DNA from: UBA6054 sp964522095 | GTDB lineage: Bacteria; Planctomycetota; Phycisphaerae; Phycisphaerales; UBA1924 | Direction: 5' to 3' | DNA: 16,478 bases | Assembly (NCBI GenBank): GCA_964522095.1 | Contig: CAZFSO010000050.1 | Location: 1 to 16,478 of the forward strand | In this document: one piece after another, positions 6,044-13,753 of the stretch | Layout: every line of letters begins with the position of its first letter | How positions within the stretch are numbered: position 1 is the stretch's first letter | The notes under the pieces: model-generated | The model's input: the letters and a program-made list of their open reading frames with translations, nothing else | Told to the model about the DNA's origin: nothing | The model's database searches: none | Position numbers and translations under genes: made by a program

Positions 6044-6634
6044 ATGTTCCCCGAGATCGAACGCACCCTGGTCAGCCGCGAGCGCATCGCGGCCCGCGTC
6101 GCCGAGATGGCGCGGGACATCGCGCGGGACCTCAACGCCGACCTCGTCCGCGACGGACACTCCGCCCTGGACGAGGACCGGGTCGTGCTCATCCCCGTCA
6201 TGACCGGGGCCATGATCTTCGCGGCCGACCTGATCCGCGAGATGCCGGTCAAGATGTCGCTCGGGCTGGTCACCGTGTCCAGTTACCCCGGCCAGTCCGT
6301 GTCCAGCAAGGGGGCGCAACTGGCCTCGGCCCTGCCCGACAACCTGGCCGGCAAGCACGTGCTGGTGATCGACGACATCCTCGACTCCGGCCAGACGCTG
6401 GCCCTGGTCCGCGAGGTCGTCTCGGCCCAGCACCCCGCCAGCCTGCGCATCGCCGTGCTGCTGGACAAGAAGACCGCCCGCGTGCGCGAGGTGCCCGTCG
6501 ACTACGTCGGCTTCGAGATCCCTGATGAGTTCGTGGTCGGTTATGGCCTGGACTACGACGGCTATTACCGAAACCACCCCGAGATCGCCGTGCTGTCCAA
6601 GGGCGTGATCGACGCCGCGGGCCGGCGGGGATGA
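6044..6634 (+). CDS. hpt: Hypoxanthine phosphoribosyltransferase
   Basis: A 196-residue purine-salvage enzyme that converts hypoxanthine or guanine plus PRPP to IMP or GMP and pyrophosphate. Seen: the PP-binding loop IPVMTGAMIF starting near residue 50; the PRPP motif VLVIDDILDSGQTL at 106-119 with the acidic pair Asp110/Asp111 and the likely catalytic base Asp114; LLDKKTAR, which provides the purine-contacting lysine; and the C-terminal YVGFEIPDEFVVGYGLDYD block, which is typical of bacterial Hpt. Length matches the family. Its stop overlaps the ATG of the PH-CoaE fusion gene (ATGA at 6631-6634), so the two are probably co-translated. Released PPi would be a substrate of the upstream Ppa. 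Confidence 0.95.
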   Translation: MFPEIERTLVSRERIAARVAEMARDIARDLNADLVRDGHSALDEDRVVLIPVMTGAMIFAADLIREMPVKMSLGLVTVSSYPGQSVSSKGAQLASALPDNLAGKHVLVIDDILDSGQTLALVREVVSAQHPASLRIAVLLDKKTARVREVPVDYVGFEIPDEFVVGYGLDYDGYYRNHPEIAVLSKGVIDAAGRRG

Positions 6635-7854
6635 GCGCCGCGACGCCACCCCCCCGGGGCGCGGGTGAACCCCGGCAGCCCGAGCCGCCGCGCTCGCCGG
6701 TGGAGGGCTTCCCCCTGGTCCCGCCCGGCGAGCGGGTCGTCTACCACGCCCGGCCGAGCGTGTGGTACATCCTCATCCGCGGCCTGCCCGACGCCCTGCC
6801 CGGCGTCGTGCTGCTGGTCCTTGTGCTCGTCTTGCGGGGCGCGATCGTTGGTTTGGCGGGGGGTCTGGACCGGGAACTGGCGGCCGTGGTCGACCGGGTG
6901 CTCGGGCGTCTGGCGCTGCTCTTCCTTCTATACGTCGCCGCCCGGCTGATCTGGGCGGCGCTGGACTGGTTCTGCCGCAAGTACGTGATGACCGACGCGC
7001 GGCTGGTCGCCCTGCGGGGGGTGCTGCACACGGTGCGGTTCGACCTGCCGCACCGGCGGGTCCAGCACCTGGCGGTCACGCGGAGCCTGCTGGAGCGGGT
7101 GTTCGGGGTGGGCACGATCGCCGCGGCGTCCGCCGGGACGGACGCCCACGAGATCGTCTGGCGCTCCGTCGCCCGCCCGGACGACGCCCTGCGGGCGGTG
7201 CGGGCCCGGGTGGACCAGGTCGCCCGCGCCGGCGACGAGCCCGAGCCCGTGCCGGTGATCGGGCTGGTGGGGGGGATCGGCTCGGGCAAGTCCGCCGCGG
7301 CCGGGGCGTTCGAGAAACTCGGCTGCGTGGTGTCCGACTCGGACCGCGCGGTGCGCGAGGTCCTGCTACGCCCCGAGGTGCGCGACGAACTGGTCGGTTG
7401 GTGGGGCGAGGGGATCCTGGACGACCAGCGCCGCGTGGACCGCCGGAAGGTGGCCGACCTGGTGTTCCGCGAGCCCTTCGAGCGCCGGCGTCTGGAGGCC
7501 CTGGTGCACCCCCTGGTCCGGCAGAGCCGCGAGGAACTGATCGCCCGGGCCCGGGCGTCCGGGGCGGCCGGGGTGATCGTCGACGCGCCGCTGCTGTTTG
7601 AGGCGGGTGTGGACGCCGAGTGCGACGCGGTGGTGTTCGTCGAGGCCCCCCGTTCGGTGCGTCTGGGCCGGGTGCGGTCCCGGGGCTGGGACGAGGCCGA
7701 ACTGGACCGCCGGGAAAAGGCCCAGATGCCCCTGGACGAGAAACGGCGCAGATCCGACCACGTGCTGCTCAACGAGGGCACGCTGGAGGAGCTAGAATCC
7801 CGCGTGGCCAAGGTCCTGGCCGCCGTTCGCAAGAACTGTCGACACCGGCCCTGA
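6631..7854 (+). CDS. coaE: Membrane PH-domain/dephospho-CoA kinase fusion
   Basis: A 407-residue two-part protein. Residues ~1-30 are Pro/Arg-rich. Residues ~30-200 look like a bacterial PH-type (bPH2, YdbS-like) membrane protein: ERVVYHARPSVWYILIRG, a hydrophobic segment ~53-75, a second ~88-112, then YVMTDARLVALRGVLH and HRRVQHLAVTRSLLERVFGVGTI, the characteristic post-membrane strand pattern. Residues ~208-407 are a complete CoaE: Walker A GGIGSGKS (214-221), SDSDRAVREVL, RRKVADLVF, LEALVHPLVR, and DAPLLFEAG. CoaE phosphorylates the ribose 3'-OH of dephospho-CoA, the last step of CoA synthesis, normally as a free cytosolic protein of about 200 residues. The frame is continuous; internal GTG codons near residues 207-209 lack a ribosome site. 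The start overlaps the hpt stop. Confidence 0.88.
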   Translation: MSAATPPPRGAGEPRQPEPPRSPVEGFPLVPPGERVVYHARPSVWYILIRGLPDALPGVVLLVLVLVLRGAIVGLAGGLDRELAAVVDRVLGRLALLFLLYVAARLIWAALDWFCRKYVMTDARLVALRGVLHTVRFDLPHRRVQHLAVTRSLLERVFGVGTIAAASAGTDAHEIVWRSVARPDDALRAVRARVDQVARAGDEPEPVPVIGLVGGIGSGKSAAAGAFEKLGCVVSDSDRAVREVLLRPEVRDELVGWWGEGILDDQRRVDRRKVADLVFREPFERRRLEALVHPLVRQSREELIARARASGAAGVIVDAPLLFEAGVDAECDAVVFVEAPRSVRLGRVRSRGWDEAELDRREKAQMPLDEKRRRSDHVLLNEGTLEELESRVAKVLAAVRKNCRHRP

Positions 7855-7863
7855 CCGGCTCGG

Positions 7864-7918
7864 CAAGCCTCCCGGCTTGTCCGGCGGCGGGGGGGGCGGC
7901 CGCCCGGGTTTTCCGGGC
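7864..7918 (+). other. Two small hairpins downstream of coaE
   Basis: CAAGCC (7864-7869) pairs with GGCTTG (7874-7879) around a TCCC loop, and GCCCGG (7902-7907) pairs with CCGGGC (7913-7918) around GTTTT. A G8 run (7889-7896) lies between. Neither is followed by a T tract, so they are not typical intrinsic terminators. They may stabilise the coaE 3' end or form part of the rho leader. Confidence 0.3.
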
Positions 7919-8037
7919 CGGCTCCGAATCGACCACGCACCCGATTGCAGACCGTTTCCCCGCGCTCACATCCAAACAACTCTGTCACAGGACTGTCGGC
8001 GTCGGGCGTGAAGCGTCCGGGCGGCCGGACACCAAGC

Positions 8038-8043
8038 AAGGAA
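8038..8043 (+). promoter_or_regulatory. rho ribosome binding site
   Basis: AAGGAA lies 6 nt before the ATG at 8050 and supports that start rather than the in-frame start at 7945, whose 35 extra residues have no family match. Confidence 0.6.
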
Positions 8044-8049
8044 CCCCCG

Positions 8050-9873
8050 ATGGCCAAGCCCTCCGAGATCGACCACGACGCGCCCGTCAAGAAGAAGCGG
8101 ACCGTCAAGCGTCTGGCCAAGCACAAGCCCGACGCGGCGGGCGAGAGCGCCGGCCCGGAGGCCAAGGCCGCCGCCAAGCCCGAAGCCCGCGCCGAGACCA
8201 TCGCCGAGTCCAAGCCGGCCCCCAAGCCCAAGCCCGAGCCCGAGGCGTCCGACTCGGCACGCGAGAGCCGCTCCGAGGAACGCGCCGACCGGCCGGATCG
8301 GGCGGACCGGGCCGACCGCCCGGACAAGCCCCAGCAGGAGCGGAGCCAGGACCGTCCCCAGCAGGACCGCCAGCAGGACCGGGCCCAGCAGCAGGACCGC
8401 AACCAGGCCCAGGCCGACGACCGCTCGGGCAAGCGCCGGCGCAAGAAGCGCCGCAACAAGATCGGCGGGCCCGGCGGCGGTGGGGGCGGGGGGGGCGACT
8501 TCCACCGCTCGGGCAACTGGGACCACCTGCCCAGCGACGAGGAACTCGAACGCGAGGCCGAGGAACTCGAGCGCGTCGTGGCGGCATCGGGCGGCAAGAT
8601 CGTCGACGACGGGCTGACCATCACCGACCTGCAGCGCATGGACCTGGACGACATCTTCGAGGTCGCCGGGAAGGAGGGCCTGGAGGACTTCCACCAGGTC
8701 CCCAAGCAGGAACTGATCTTCAAGATCCTCAAGGCCCGGGCCGCCAAGCAGGGCATCATGTTCGGCGAGGGCACCCTGCAGATCATGCCCGACGGGTTCG
8801 GGTTCCTGCGCAGCCCGGAACTGAGTTACCTGCACGGGCCGGACGACATCTACATCTCGCCCAGCCAGATCCGGCGCTTCGGCCTGCGCCGCGGCATGAC
8901 GGTGCGCGGGGCCATCCGCCCGCCCAAGGAGAGCGAGCGCTACTTCGCCCTGCTCCGCGTCGACTCGGTCAACGGGCGCAACCCCAGCGCCATCCACGAC
9001 CTGGTCAACTTCGAGGACCTGACCCCGATGCACCCCGAGGAGCGTTTCCTGCTGGAGACGACCCCGGACGTGATCGAGATGCGCATCGTCGACCTGGTCG
9101 CCCCCATCGGCAAGGGCCAGCGGGCCCTGATCGTCGCCCCCCCGCGCACCGGCAAGACGGTCCTCATGCAGAAGATGACCAAGGCGATCAACACCAACTA
9201 CCCCGAGTGCAAGATCTTCGTGCTGCTCGTCGACGAGCGCCCCGAGGAGGTCACCGACTTCAAGCGCAACTGCGCCAACCAGAACGTCGAGGTCGTCGCC
9301 TCGACCTTCGACGAGCAGGGCTCGCGCCACGTGGCCATCGCCGAGGTCGTCATCGAGAAGGCCAAGCGCATGGTCGAGTTCGGCGACGACGTGGTCATTC
9401 TGCTCGACTCGATCACCCGCCTGGCCCGGGCCTACAACAACGAGATCCCCCACTCGGGCAAGATCATGACCGGCGGCCTGGACTCCAACGCCCTGCAGCG
9501 CCCCAAGAAGTTCTTCGGCGCCGCCCGCGCCATCGAGCGCGGCGGCAGCCTGACCATCATCGGCACCGCCCTGGTCGACACCGGCTCGAAGATGGACGAG
9601 GTCATCTTCGAGGAGTTCAAGGGCACCGGCAACAGCGAACTGCACCTGGACCGCCGCCTGGTCGAGAAGCGCATCTACCCCGCCATCGACGTCTCGGCCT
9701 CCGGCACGCGCCGCGAGGAACTGCTGATGGACCCCAAGGAACTCGAACTGGTCTACCGCCTGCGCAAGGTGCTGGCCGACATGAACGTCGTCGAGGCCAT
9801 GGAACTGCTCAAGAGCCGCCTGGGCAAGCACAAGACCAACGCCGAGTTCCTCATGTCGATGGCGATGGGATGA
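8050..9873 (+). CDS. rho: Transcription termination factor Rho with long disordered N-terminus
   Basis: A 607-residue Rho, against about 420 in E. coli. Residues 1-~165 are low-complexity: Lys/Ala/Glu/Pro-rich, then Arg-Asp-Gln repeats (units like QQDR and ADRPD), a basic cluster RRRKKRRNK (129-137) and a Gly run. The conserved protein starts with an Rho N-domain (LTITDLQRMDLDDIFEVAG from ~189) and the RNA-binding cold-shock-like fold (DGFGFLRSP from 248). The RecA-type ATPase follows: Walker A APPRTGKT (363-370), LVDERPEEVTDF, Walker B VVILLDSITR (448-457), the SGKIMTGGLD Q-loop region, and the GTGNSELHLDR secondary-site region. Rho is a hexameric RNA-dependent helicase that ends transcription. 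The Gly linker is encoded over a G8 tract (8488-8495). The gene lies alone after a long leader, and its last codons overlap an ATG not used by a supported gene. Confidence 0.96.
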   Translation: MAKPSEIDHDAPVKKKRTVKRLAKHKPDAAGESAGPEAKAAAKPEARAETIAESKPAPKPKPEPEASDSARESRSEERADRPDRADRADRPDKPQQERSQDRPQQDRQQDRAQQQDRNQAQADDRSGKRRRKKRRNKIGGPGGGGGGGGDFHRSGNWDHLPSDEELEREAEELERVVAASGGKIVDDGLTITDLQRMDLDDIFEVAGKEGLEDFHQVPKQELIFKILKARAAKQGIMFGEGTLQIMPDGFGFLRSPELSYLHGPDDIYISPSQIRRFGLRRGMTVRGAIRPPKESERYFALLRVDSVNGRNPSAIHDLVNFEDLTPMHPEERFLLETTPDVIEMRIVDLVAPIGKGQRALIVAPPRTGKTVLMQKMTKAINTNYPECKIFVLLVDERPEEVTDFKRNCANQNVEVVASTFDEQGSRHVAIAEVVIEKAKRMVEFGDDVVILLDSITRLARAYNNEIPHSGKIMTGGLDSNALQRPKKFFGAARAIERGGSLTIIGTALVDTGSKMDEVIFEEFKGTGNSELHLDRRLVEKRIYPAIDVSASGTRREELLMDPKELELVYRLRKVLADMNVVEAMELLKSRLGKHKTNAEFLMSMAMG

Positions 9874-9890
9874 CCGACGCCCGCCGCGGC

Positions 9891-9948
9891 GCGCCGGGCG
9901 AACCCGGCGCCGGCCGGGCGGGTACCGGCAGCGGGCCCGCGGGCCCGC
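9891..9948. other. GC-rich palindromes after rho
   Basis: A perfect 8-bp stem, GCGCCGGG (9891-9898) and CCCGGCGC (9903-9910), closes a CGAA loop 18 nt after the rho stop. Two overlapping copies of the self-complementary decamer GCGGGCCCGC follow at 9931-9940 and 9939-9948. There is no T tract. They may protect or attenuate the rho transcript end ahead of the next gene. Confidence 0.4.
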
Positions 9949-9950
9949 AG

Positions 9951-9957
9951 GTGGAGA
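9951..9957 (+). promoter_or_regulatory. Ribosome binding site for the small membrane protein
   Basis: GTGGAGA ends 6 nt before the GTG at 9964 and 12 nt before the ATG at 9970, so the GTG start is preferred. Confidence 0.45.
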
Positions 9958-9963
9958 CTGCCC

Positions 9964-10287
9964 GTGCCGATGCGCCGGTGGATGAGCCTTGGACTGGTGG
10001 CGCTCGCGGCCCTGCCGTGGAGCGCGGCCATGACGGTCCTGGGCCTCTGGCTGCTGACCCGCCCCCCCGCGGCGCCCCCGCACCCCGCGCCCCCGGGCGG
10101 CGACGGCGTGGGCTGGGCCGCCCTGGCCGGCGGGCAACTCGTCTTTCTCGTCTGCGTTTCGGACCGCGTCTTTCCACGCGCCGACCGGCGGATCACGGTG
10201 CCGGTCGAGGCGGGCATGGCCCTGCTGCTCGTCCTGGGCCTGGCCGCCGCTATGGTCGGCGTGCTGAGGCAGGGAGGAACACCGTGA
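9964..10287 (+). CDS. Small three-helix membrane protein, function unknown
   Basis: A 107-residue protein starting at GTG 9964 (MPMRRW...), with ATG 9970 as the alternative. Three hydrophobic segments are visible: ~6-32 (LGLVALAALPWSAAMTVLGL region), ~50-65 (GWAALAGGQLVFLVCV) and ~80-101 (VEAGMALLLVLGLAAAMVGVL). A Pro-rich loop at ~34-45 joins the first two. No enzyme or transporter motif is seen. The stop overlaps the GTG start of the downstream exported protein (GTGA at 10284-10287), and a ribosome site for that gene lies inside its own 3' end, so the two are probably translationally coupled. I do not recognise the family. It could be a membrane partner of the next protein; that is inference from gene order only. 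Confidence 0.65.
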   Translation: MPMRRWMSLGLVALAALPWSAAMTVLGLWLLTRPPAAPPHPAPPGGDGVGWAALAGGQLVFLVCVSDRVFPRADRRITVPVEAGMALLLVLGLAAAMVGVLRQGGTP

Positions 10288-12785
10288 AGCATCGCAACGC
10301 CCTCTTGGCGATCGTCGTCGGCTCGTGCCTGGTCCGCGTCGGCGCCGCAGAGCCCGTGACCGACCGCGAGGTCGGCGCCGCCCTGTCGCGCACCGCCCTG
10401 ATCGACCTGGGCATGCGCGAGAGCCCCCGCGCCGAGGACTACGAGATCGCCGCCGCCGCGCTCTGGGCGGCGTCCGAGATGCGCCCGGACGACGCCGAGA
10501 CCGCCCGCCTGGTGGCCGCCGCCGCGTTCTCGTCGGGCGACCACGACCTGCTGATGGACGCGACGCGCCGGATCATCCGCAACGACCCGGCCGACACCGT
10601 CGCCCAACTCCGCCTGGTCAGCGCCGGCATCAACGCCCACCAGACCATCGAGGCGCGGCTGAGGGCCTACGAGCGGTTCCTGGGCCCGGCCGGGCGGTCG
10701 CTCGACGCCTCGGTGCGCTCGCGCCTGGCGCTCGACGCGGCGCTGCTGTTGCGCGAGCAGGGCGACGCCGCGGGCTTCGAGCAGCGCCTGCGCCAGGCGG
10801 TCGACCTGGACCCGACGAACAAGGACGCCGTCTCGCTGGGCGCCCGCACCTTCCTGACCGCGACCACCGCGGTCGAGGAGGTCGCCGCCTGGCAGATCCG
10901 CCTGCTCTACGCCGACCCGCTCGACCCGCACGTGCACCTGACCATCGCGCGGATCTGCGCCGCCCAGGGCGCCATCGACTCGGCGGACCGGTTCCTCAAC
11001 AACGCCGCGAGGCTCTTCCAGGTCGCCCACGGCGAGGTGCCCGAGGACCTGCGCCCGCAGGGCTACGCCCTGCAGTGGCAACTGCGCGGGGCCGAGGGCG
11101 TGGTCGAGCGCCTCAACGGGCCCCTGCAGGACATGCGCGTCCAGGCGGCGATGACGATCCGCGCCCGCCAGGAGGCCGGCGAGCCGACCGCCGACCTGAA
11201 GGCGCCCGAGGAGATCCGCTACGACCCCGGCGTCGAGACCATCCGCCTGCTGGCGGCCCATTCCCTGGGCGACGAGGAGACCGTCCGCGCCTCGCTGCAC
11301 GACCTCGCCCAGACCACCGCGGTGCTTTTCCGAGGCCTGGTCGAACTCGCCGGCCAGCACCCCAACGAGCAGGCGCGCATCCTCGACGAGATGCTCCGCG
11401 TGTTCTCCGAGTTCCAGATCATGCGGGCCATCGTCGGCATGGAGCACGACGCCATCAACCGGCAGATCGACGAGTTCTTCGGGCGCATCCCGGGGGCCAC
11501 GCAGCGCCTCGGCCACCTCCAGGCATGGGTCGCCTACGCCGAGAAGGACGACGCCCTGGCGCTGGACCTGATCGGAGACCCCCGCCCCGGCACGGCGGAC
11601 GAGCTGCTCGTCGCCCTGGCCAGCCAGCGCTCGGGCGACACCGAGCGCGCCGTCGCGATCCTCTCCGGCATGGCGCGCTCCCGGTCGCTCGACGCGATGG
11701 GCGCCTTCGCCCGCGAGCGCCTGCGCGCGATGAACGCCGAGGGCCGCATCGTCTCCGAGGCCGGACGCAAACTCCAGGCGGCCCTGGGCCGGGTGCCCGC
11801 CTGGATGGACCGCATGACCGAGGACCCACGCTCGTTCATGCTGCTCCAGGCCGAGACGCCGCAGCAGACCGTCGCCGCCACCGAGATCATGCCGATCCGC
11901 GTGCGCCTGCGCAACTCCGCGGCCATCCCGCTCGGGCTCGGGTCGTCCCGCCCGATCGGCTCGCGGGTGCTCATCGCGCCGCGCCCGATCACCGGCACGG
12001 CCGACTTCGTGGGCGCCCCCTCGCCCCGCGTGCTCGAACTGGACCGGCGCCTGCGCCTCGAACCCCTCGCCGAGGTCGAGGCGGTCGTCGAGGCCGACTC
12101 GCCCTACACCCAGTGGCTGCGCGAGATCAACACCCACGTGTCCATGCGCGATCGCTACCGCGTCATCCAGAGTTTCCAGCCCAGCGTGCGCGGCGGGCTG
12201 ATCAACGCCCCCCTGGCCCTCGTCACGGAGTCGCCGCTGGTCCAGCGCGTCACGCTCGCGCTCGCACGCGCCGAGACCGACGCCCTGATCGACGCCGTCC
12301 GCTCCGAGGGCCCGGACCAACTCCGCGACGCGCTCCTCGCGACCCTGACCCGCACCATCGAGCCCGGCGACGGCTGGGCGCTGACGCCCGGCGAGCGGCG
12401 CGGCCTCGCCGAGGCTTGGACCGAGCGCTTCGCCCGCGCCGGCGACGACGATCGCGCCCTGATGCTCCTCAAACTCCCGCACGCCGGCCAGGTGCCGGAG
12501 TTCGAGGCCTTCGACGCGATGGCGGTCGAGGCCCTCGTGGCGGGCTCGCTCGCCGAGGCACGGGCCGACACCGGCGTGCTGCTGGCCACCCTGATGACCC
12601 GCGTGCGCGACCCGGACAGCCCGGCCTTTGAACTCGCCGCCCAGTCCGAAGACCCGCGGGTGCGCCGCCTGGGCCGGCGCCTCGCCGAGCGCCTGCGCGA
12701 CCGGCGCCCCTCGTTCGCGCTGGCCGGTCCGGGCGCCGCCGGGCTGGCGCCGCCGGCCGACGCGCCGGGCCCGGGCTCGCCGTGA
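10284..12785 (+). CDS. Large exported helical (TPR-like) protein, function unknown
   Basis: An 833-residue protein starting at GTG 10284, with GGAGGA at 10273-10278. The N-terminus is a signal sequence (VKHRNALLAIVVGSCLVRVGAA). Cleavage could be after VGAA, or VGSC could serve as a weak lipobox with Cys15. The mature part is largely alpha-helical with Ala/Leu/Asp periodicity resembling tetratricopeptide-type units, e.g. around residues 50-110 (LWAASEMRPDDAETARLVAAAA) and 150-260 (LRQAVDLDPTNKDAVSLGA). A segment near 530-640 is richer in strands (MPIRVRLRNSAAIPLGLG), possibly a beta domain. The C-terminus is Pro/Gly-rich. No catalytic motif is seen. The start is coupled to the small membrane protein and the stop to the YbhN-like gene (GTGA at both). 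The likely location is periplasmic, tethered or free. Confidence 0.75.
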   Translation: MKHRNALLAIVVGSCLVRVGAAEPVTDREVGAALSRTALIDLGMRESPRAEDYEIAAAALWAASEMRPDDAETARLVAAAAFSSGDHDLLMDATRRIIRNDPADTVAQLRLVSAGINAHQTIEARLRAYERFLGPAGRSLDASVRSRLALDAALLLREQGDAAGFEQRLRQAVDLDPTNKDAVSLGARTFLTATTAVEEVAAWQIRLLYADPLDPHVHLTIARICAAQGAIDSADRFLNNAARLFQVAHGEVPEDLRPQGYALQWQLRGAEGVVERLNGPLQDMRVQAAMTIRARQEAGEPTADLKAPEEIRYDPGVETIRLLAAHSLGDEETVRASLHDLAQTTAVLFRGLVELAGQHPNEQARILDEMLRVFSEFQIMRAIVGMEHDAINRQIDEFFGRIPGATQRLGHLQAWVAYAEKDDALALDLIGDPRPGTADELLVALASQRSGDTERAVAILSGMARSRSLDAMGAFARERLRAMNAEGRIVSEAGRKLQAALGRVPAWMDRMTEDPRSFMLLQAETPQQTVAATEIMPIRVRLRNSAAIPLGLGSSRPIGSRVLIAPRPITGTADFVGAPSPRVLELDRRLRLEPLAEVEAVVEADSPYTQWLREINTHVSMRDRYRVIQSFQPSVRGGLINAPLALVTESPLVQRVTLALARAETDALIDAVRSEGPDQLRDALLATLTRTIEPGDGWALTPGERRGLAEAWTERFARAGDDDRALMLLKLPHAGQVPEFEAFDAMAVEALVAGSLAEARADTGVLLATLMTRVRDPDSPAFELAAQSEDPRVRRLGRRLAERLRDRRPSFALAGPGAAGLAPPADAPGPGSP

Positions 12786-13753
12786 CCGCGACGCCCGACC
12801 AGGCCGGGACCGCCGGACGCCCCGCGCGCCCGCGGTGGGTCGGGTGGGCCGGCTTCGCGCTCGGGGTGCTGCTGCTGACGGCCGCGGCGGGCGTGCTGCT
12901 CGCCAGACCCGAGCGTCTGGGCGACCTGATCGCCCGTCTGAGCGGTGCGCCGTGGTGGGCCGTGGCGTTCATCCTGCTCAGCCCGCTGGCCAACTGGCTG
13001 CTGGTCTCCGCCTGCCTGTGGATGCTCATGCGCCGGCACGGCCGCGTCGGGCTGGGCGAGATGAACGCCCTGGTCGGCAGCGCGTGGCTTCTCAACCACC
13101 TGCCCATGCGCCCCGGCCTGATCGGGCGCGTCGGCTACCACCGCCTGGTCAACGGCATCCGCGTGCGCGACGCGGTCGAGGCCACGCTGTGGTCGCTGGG
13201 CCTGGCGGCGACGTCCGGGCTGATGGCGTTCGCGCTGGCCACCCGCGTGCCCCCCGGAGCGGGCGGGCCCGCCGTCGCGCTGCTCTTGCTCGGCCCCCCG
13301 GTCGTGGTGGGGGGATTGGCGGCGGCGCTCGGGTGGATCGGGCGCGCCCGGGGGGCTTGGATCCTCGGGGCGCTGGCCGCCCGGTACGCGGACATGGGGT
13401 TGTGGGCGGTCCGCTACGCGGTGGTGTTCGGCGTGATGGGCGTGGAGATGTCCGCGGTGCAGATCGTCATGGTGACAGCCGTCAGCCAGGTCGCGCAACT
13501 CGTGCCCATCGCCGGGGGCGGGATGGGCCTGCGCGAATGGCTCGTCGGACTGACCGCCGGCTCGCTCGTCGAGGGCTTCGAGGCCGCCCTGGCGGGCGAC
13601 CTGATCAACCGCGGCGCCGAAACGCTGGTCGTGATCCCGGTGGGCCTGATCAGCGGGGCGGTGGTGGCCCGGCGCGTCGCCCGGTTCAGGGCCGCCGGAG
13701 CGGCCGCCGGGGGGGGCGGGGCGGCCCCGGGCGGGACGGGGGCGCCGGCATGA
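12782..13753 (+). CDS. YbhN/lysylphosphatidylglycerol-synthase-type membrane protein
   Basis: A 323-residue polytopic protein starting at GTG 12782 inside the preceding stop (GTGA). Several transmembrane segments are apparent, e.g. ~20-42, ~58-82, ~140-155, ~163-185, ~205-222, ~225-245 and ~280-298. The family pattern is seen in WLLNHLPMRPGLIGRVGYHR (102-121), equivalent to the LN..P.R.GE..R motif, and in PIAGGGMGLRE (242-252), equivalent to the PIPGGLGxxE motif of the UPF0104/YbhN and MprF flippase-domain superfamily. MprF flips lysyl-phosphatidylglycerol; no synthase domain is fused here, so lipid transport is inference. The last 20 residues are Gly/Ala-rich and include a G8 tract (13709-13716). 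The stop overlaps the next start (ATGA at 13750). Confidence 0.8.
   Translation: MTATPDQAGTAGRPARPRWVGWAGFALGVLLLTAAAGVLLARPERLGDLIARLSGAPWWAVAFILLSPLANWLLVSACLWMLMRRHGRVGLGEMNALVGSAWLLNHLPMRPGLIGRVGYHRLVNGIRVRDAVEATLWSLGLAATSGLMAFALATRVPPGAGGPAVALLLLGPPVVVGGLAAALGWIGRARGAWILGALAARYADMGLWAVRYAVVFGVMGVEMSAVQIVMVTAVSQVAQLVPIAGGGMGLREWLVGLTAGSLVEGFEAALAGDLINRGAETLVVIPVGLISGAVVARRVARFRAAGAAAGGGGAAPGGTGAPA

Larger units (their letters stand above)
7855..8049 (+). promoter_or_regulatory. Non-coding rho leader with C-rich, G-poor segment
   Basis: This 195-nt gap before rho holds two small hairpins (7864-7918) and then a stretch, 7925-7989, with 27 C and only 10 G in 65 nt. That composition is exceptional for this G+C-rich window and resembles unstructured Rho-utilisation (rut) RNA. 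In E. coli the rho leader is known to be attenuated by Rho itself; a similar role here is inference. No convincing -35/-10 pair was found. An in-frame GTG-type extension of rho from 7945 encodes non-conserved residues and is not accepted. Confidence 0.4.

Noticed and set aside
7945..8049. 35-residue N-terminal extension of Rho from the upstream start
   Set aside because: It has no ribosome site and would translate the C-rich leader; AAGGAA at 8038-8043 fits the ATG at 8050.
9870..10283. ATG overlapping the rho stop, opening a frame that runs uninterrupted into the TPR-like gene
   Set aside because: The upstream part has a Gly/Arg/Pro-biased shadow composition and overlaps the small membrane gene; the TPR-like protein has its own ribosome site and signal peptide at 10284.
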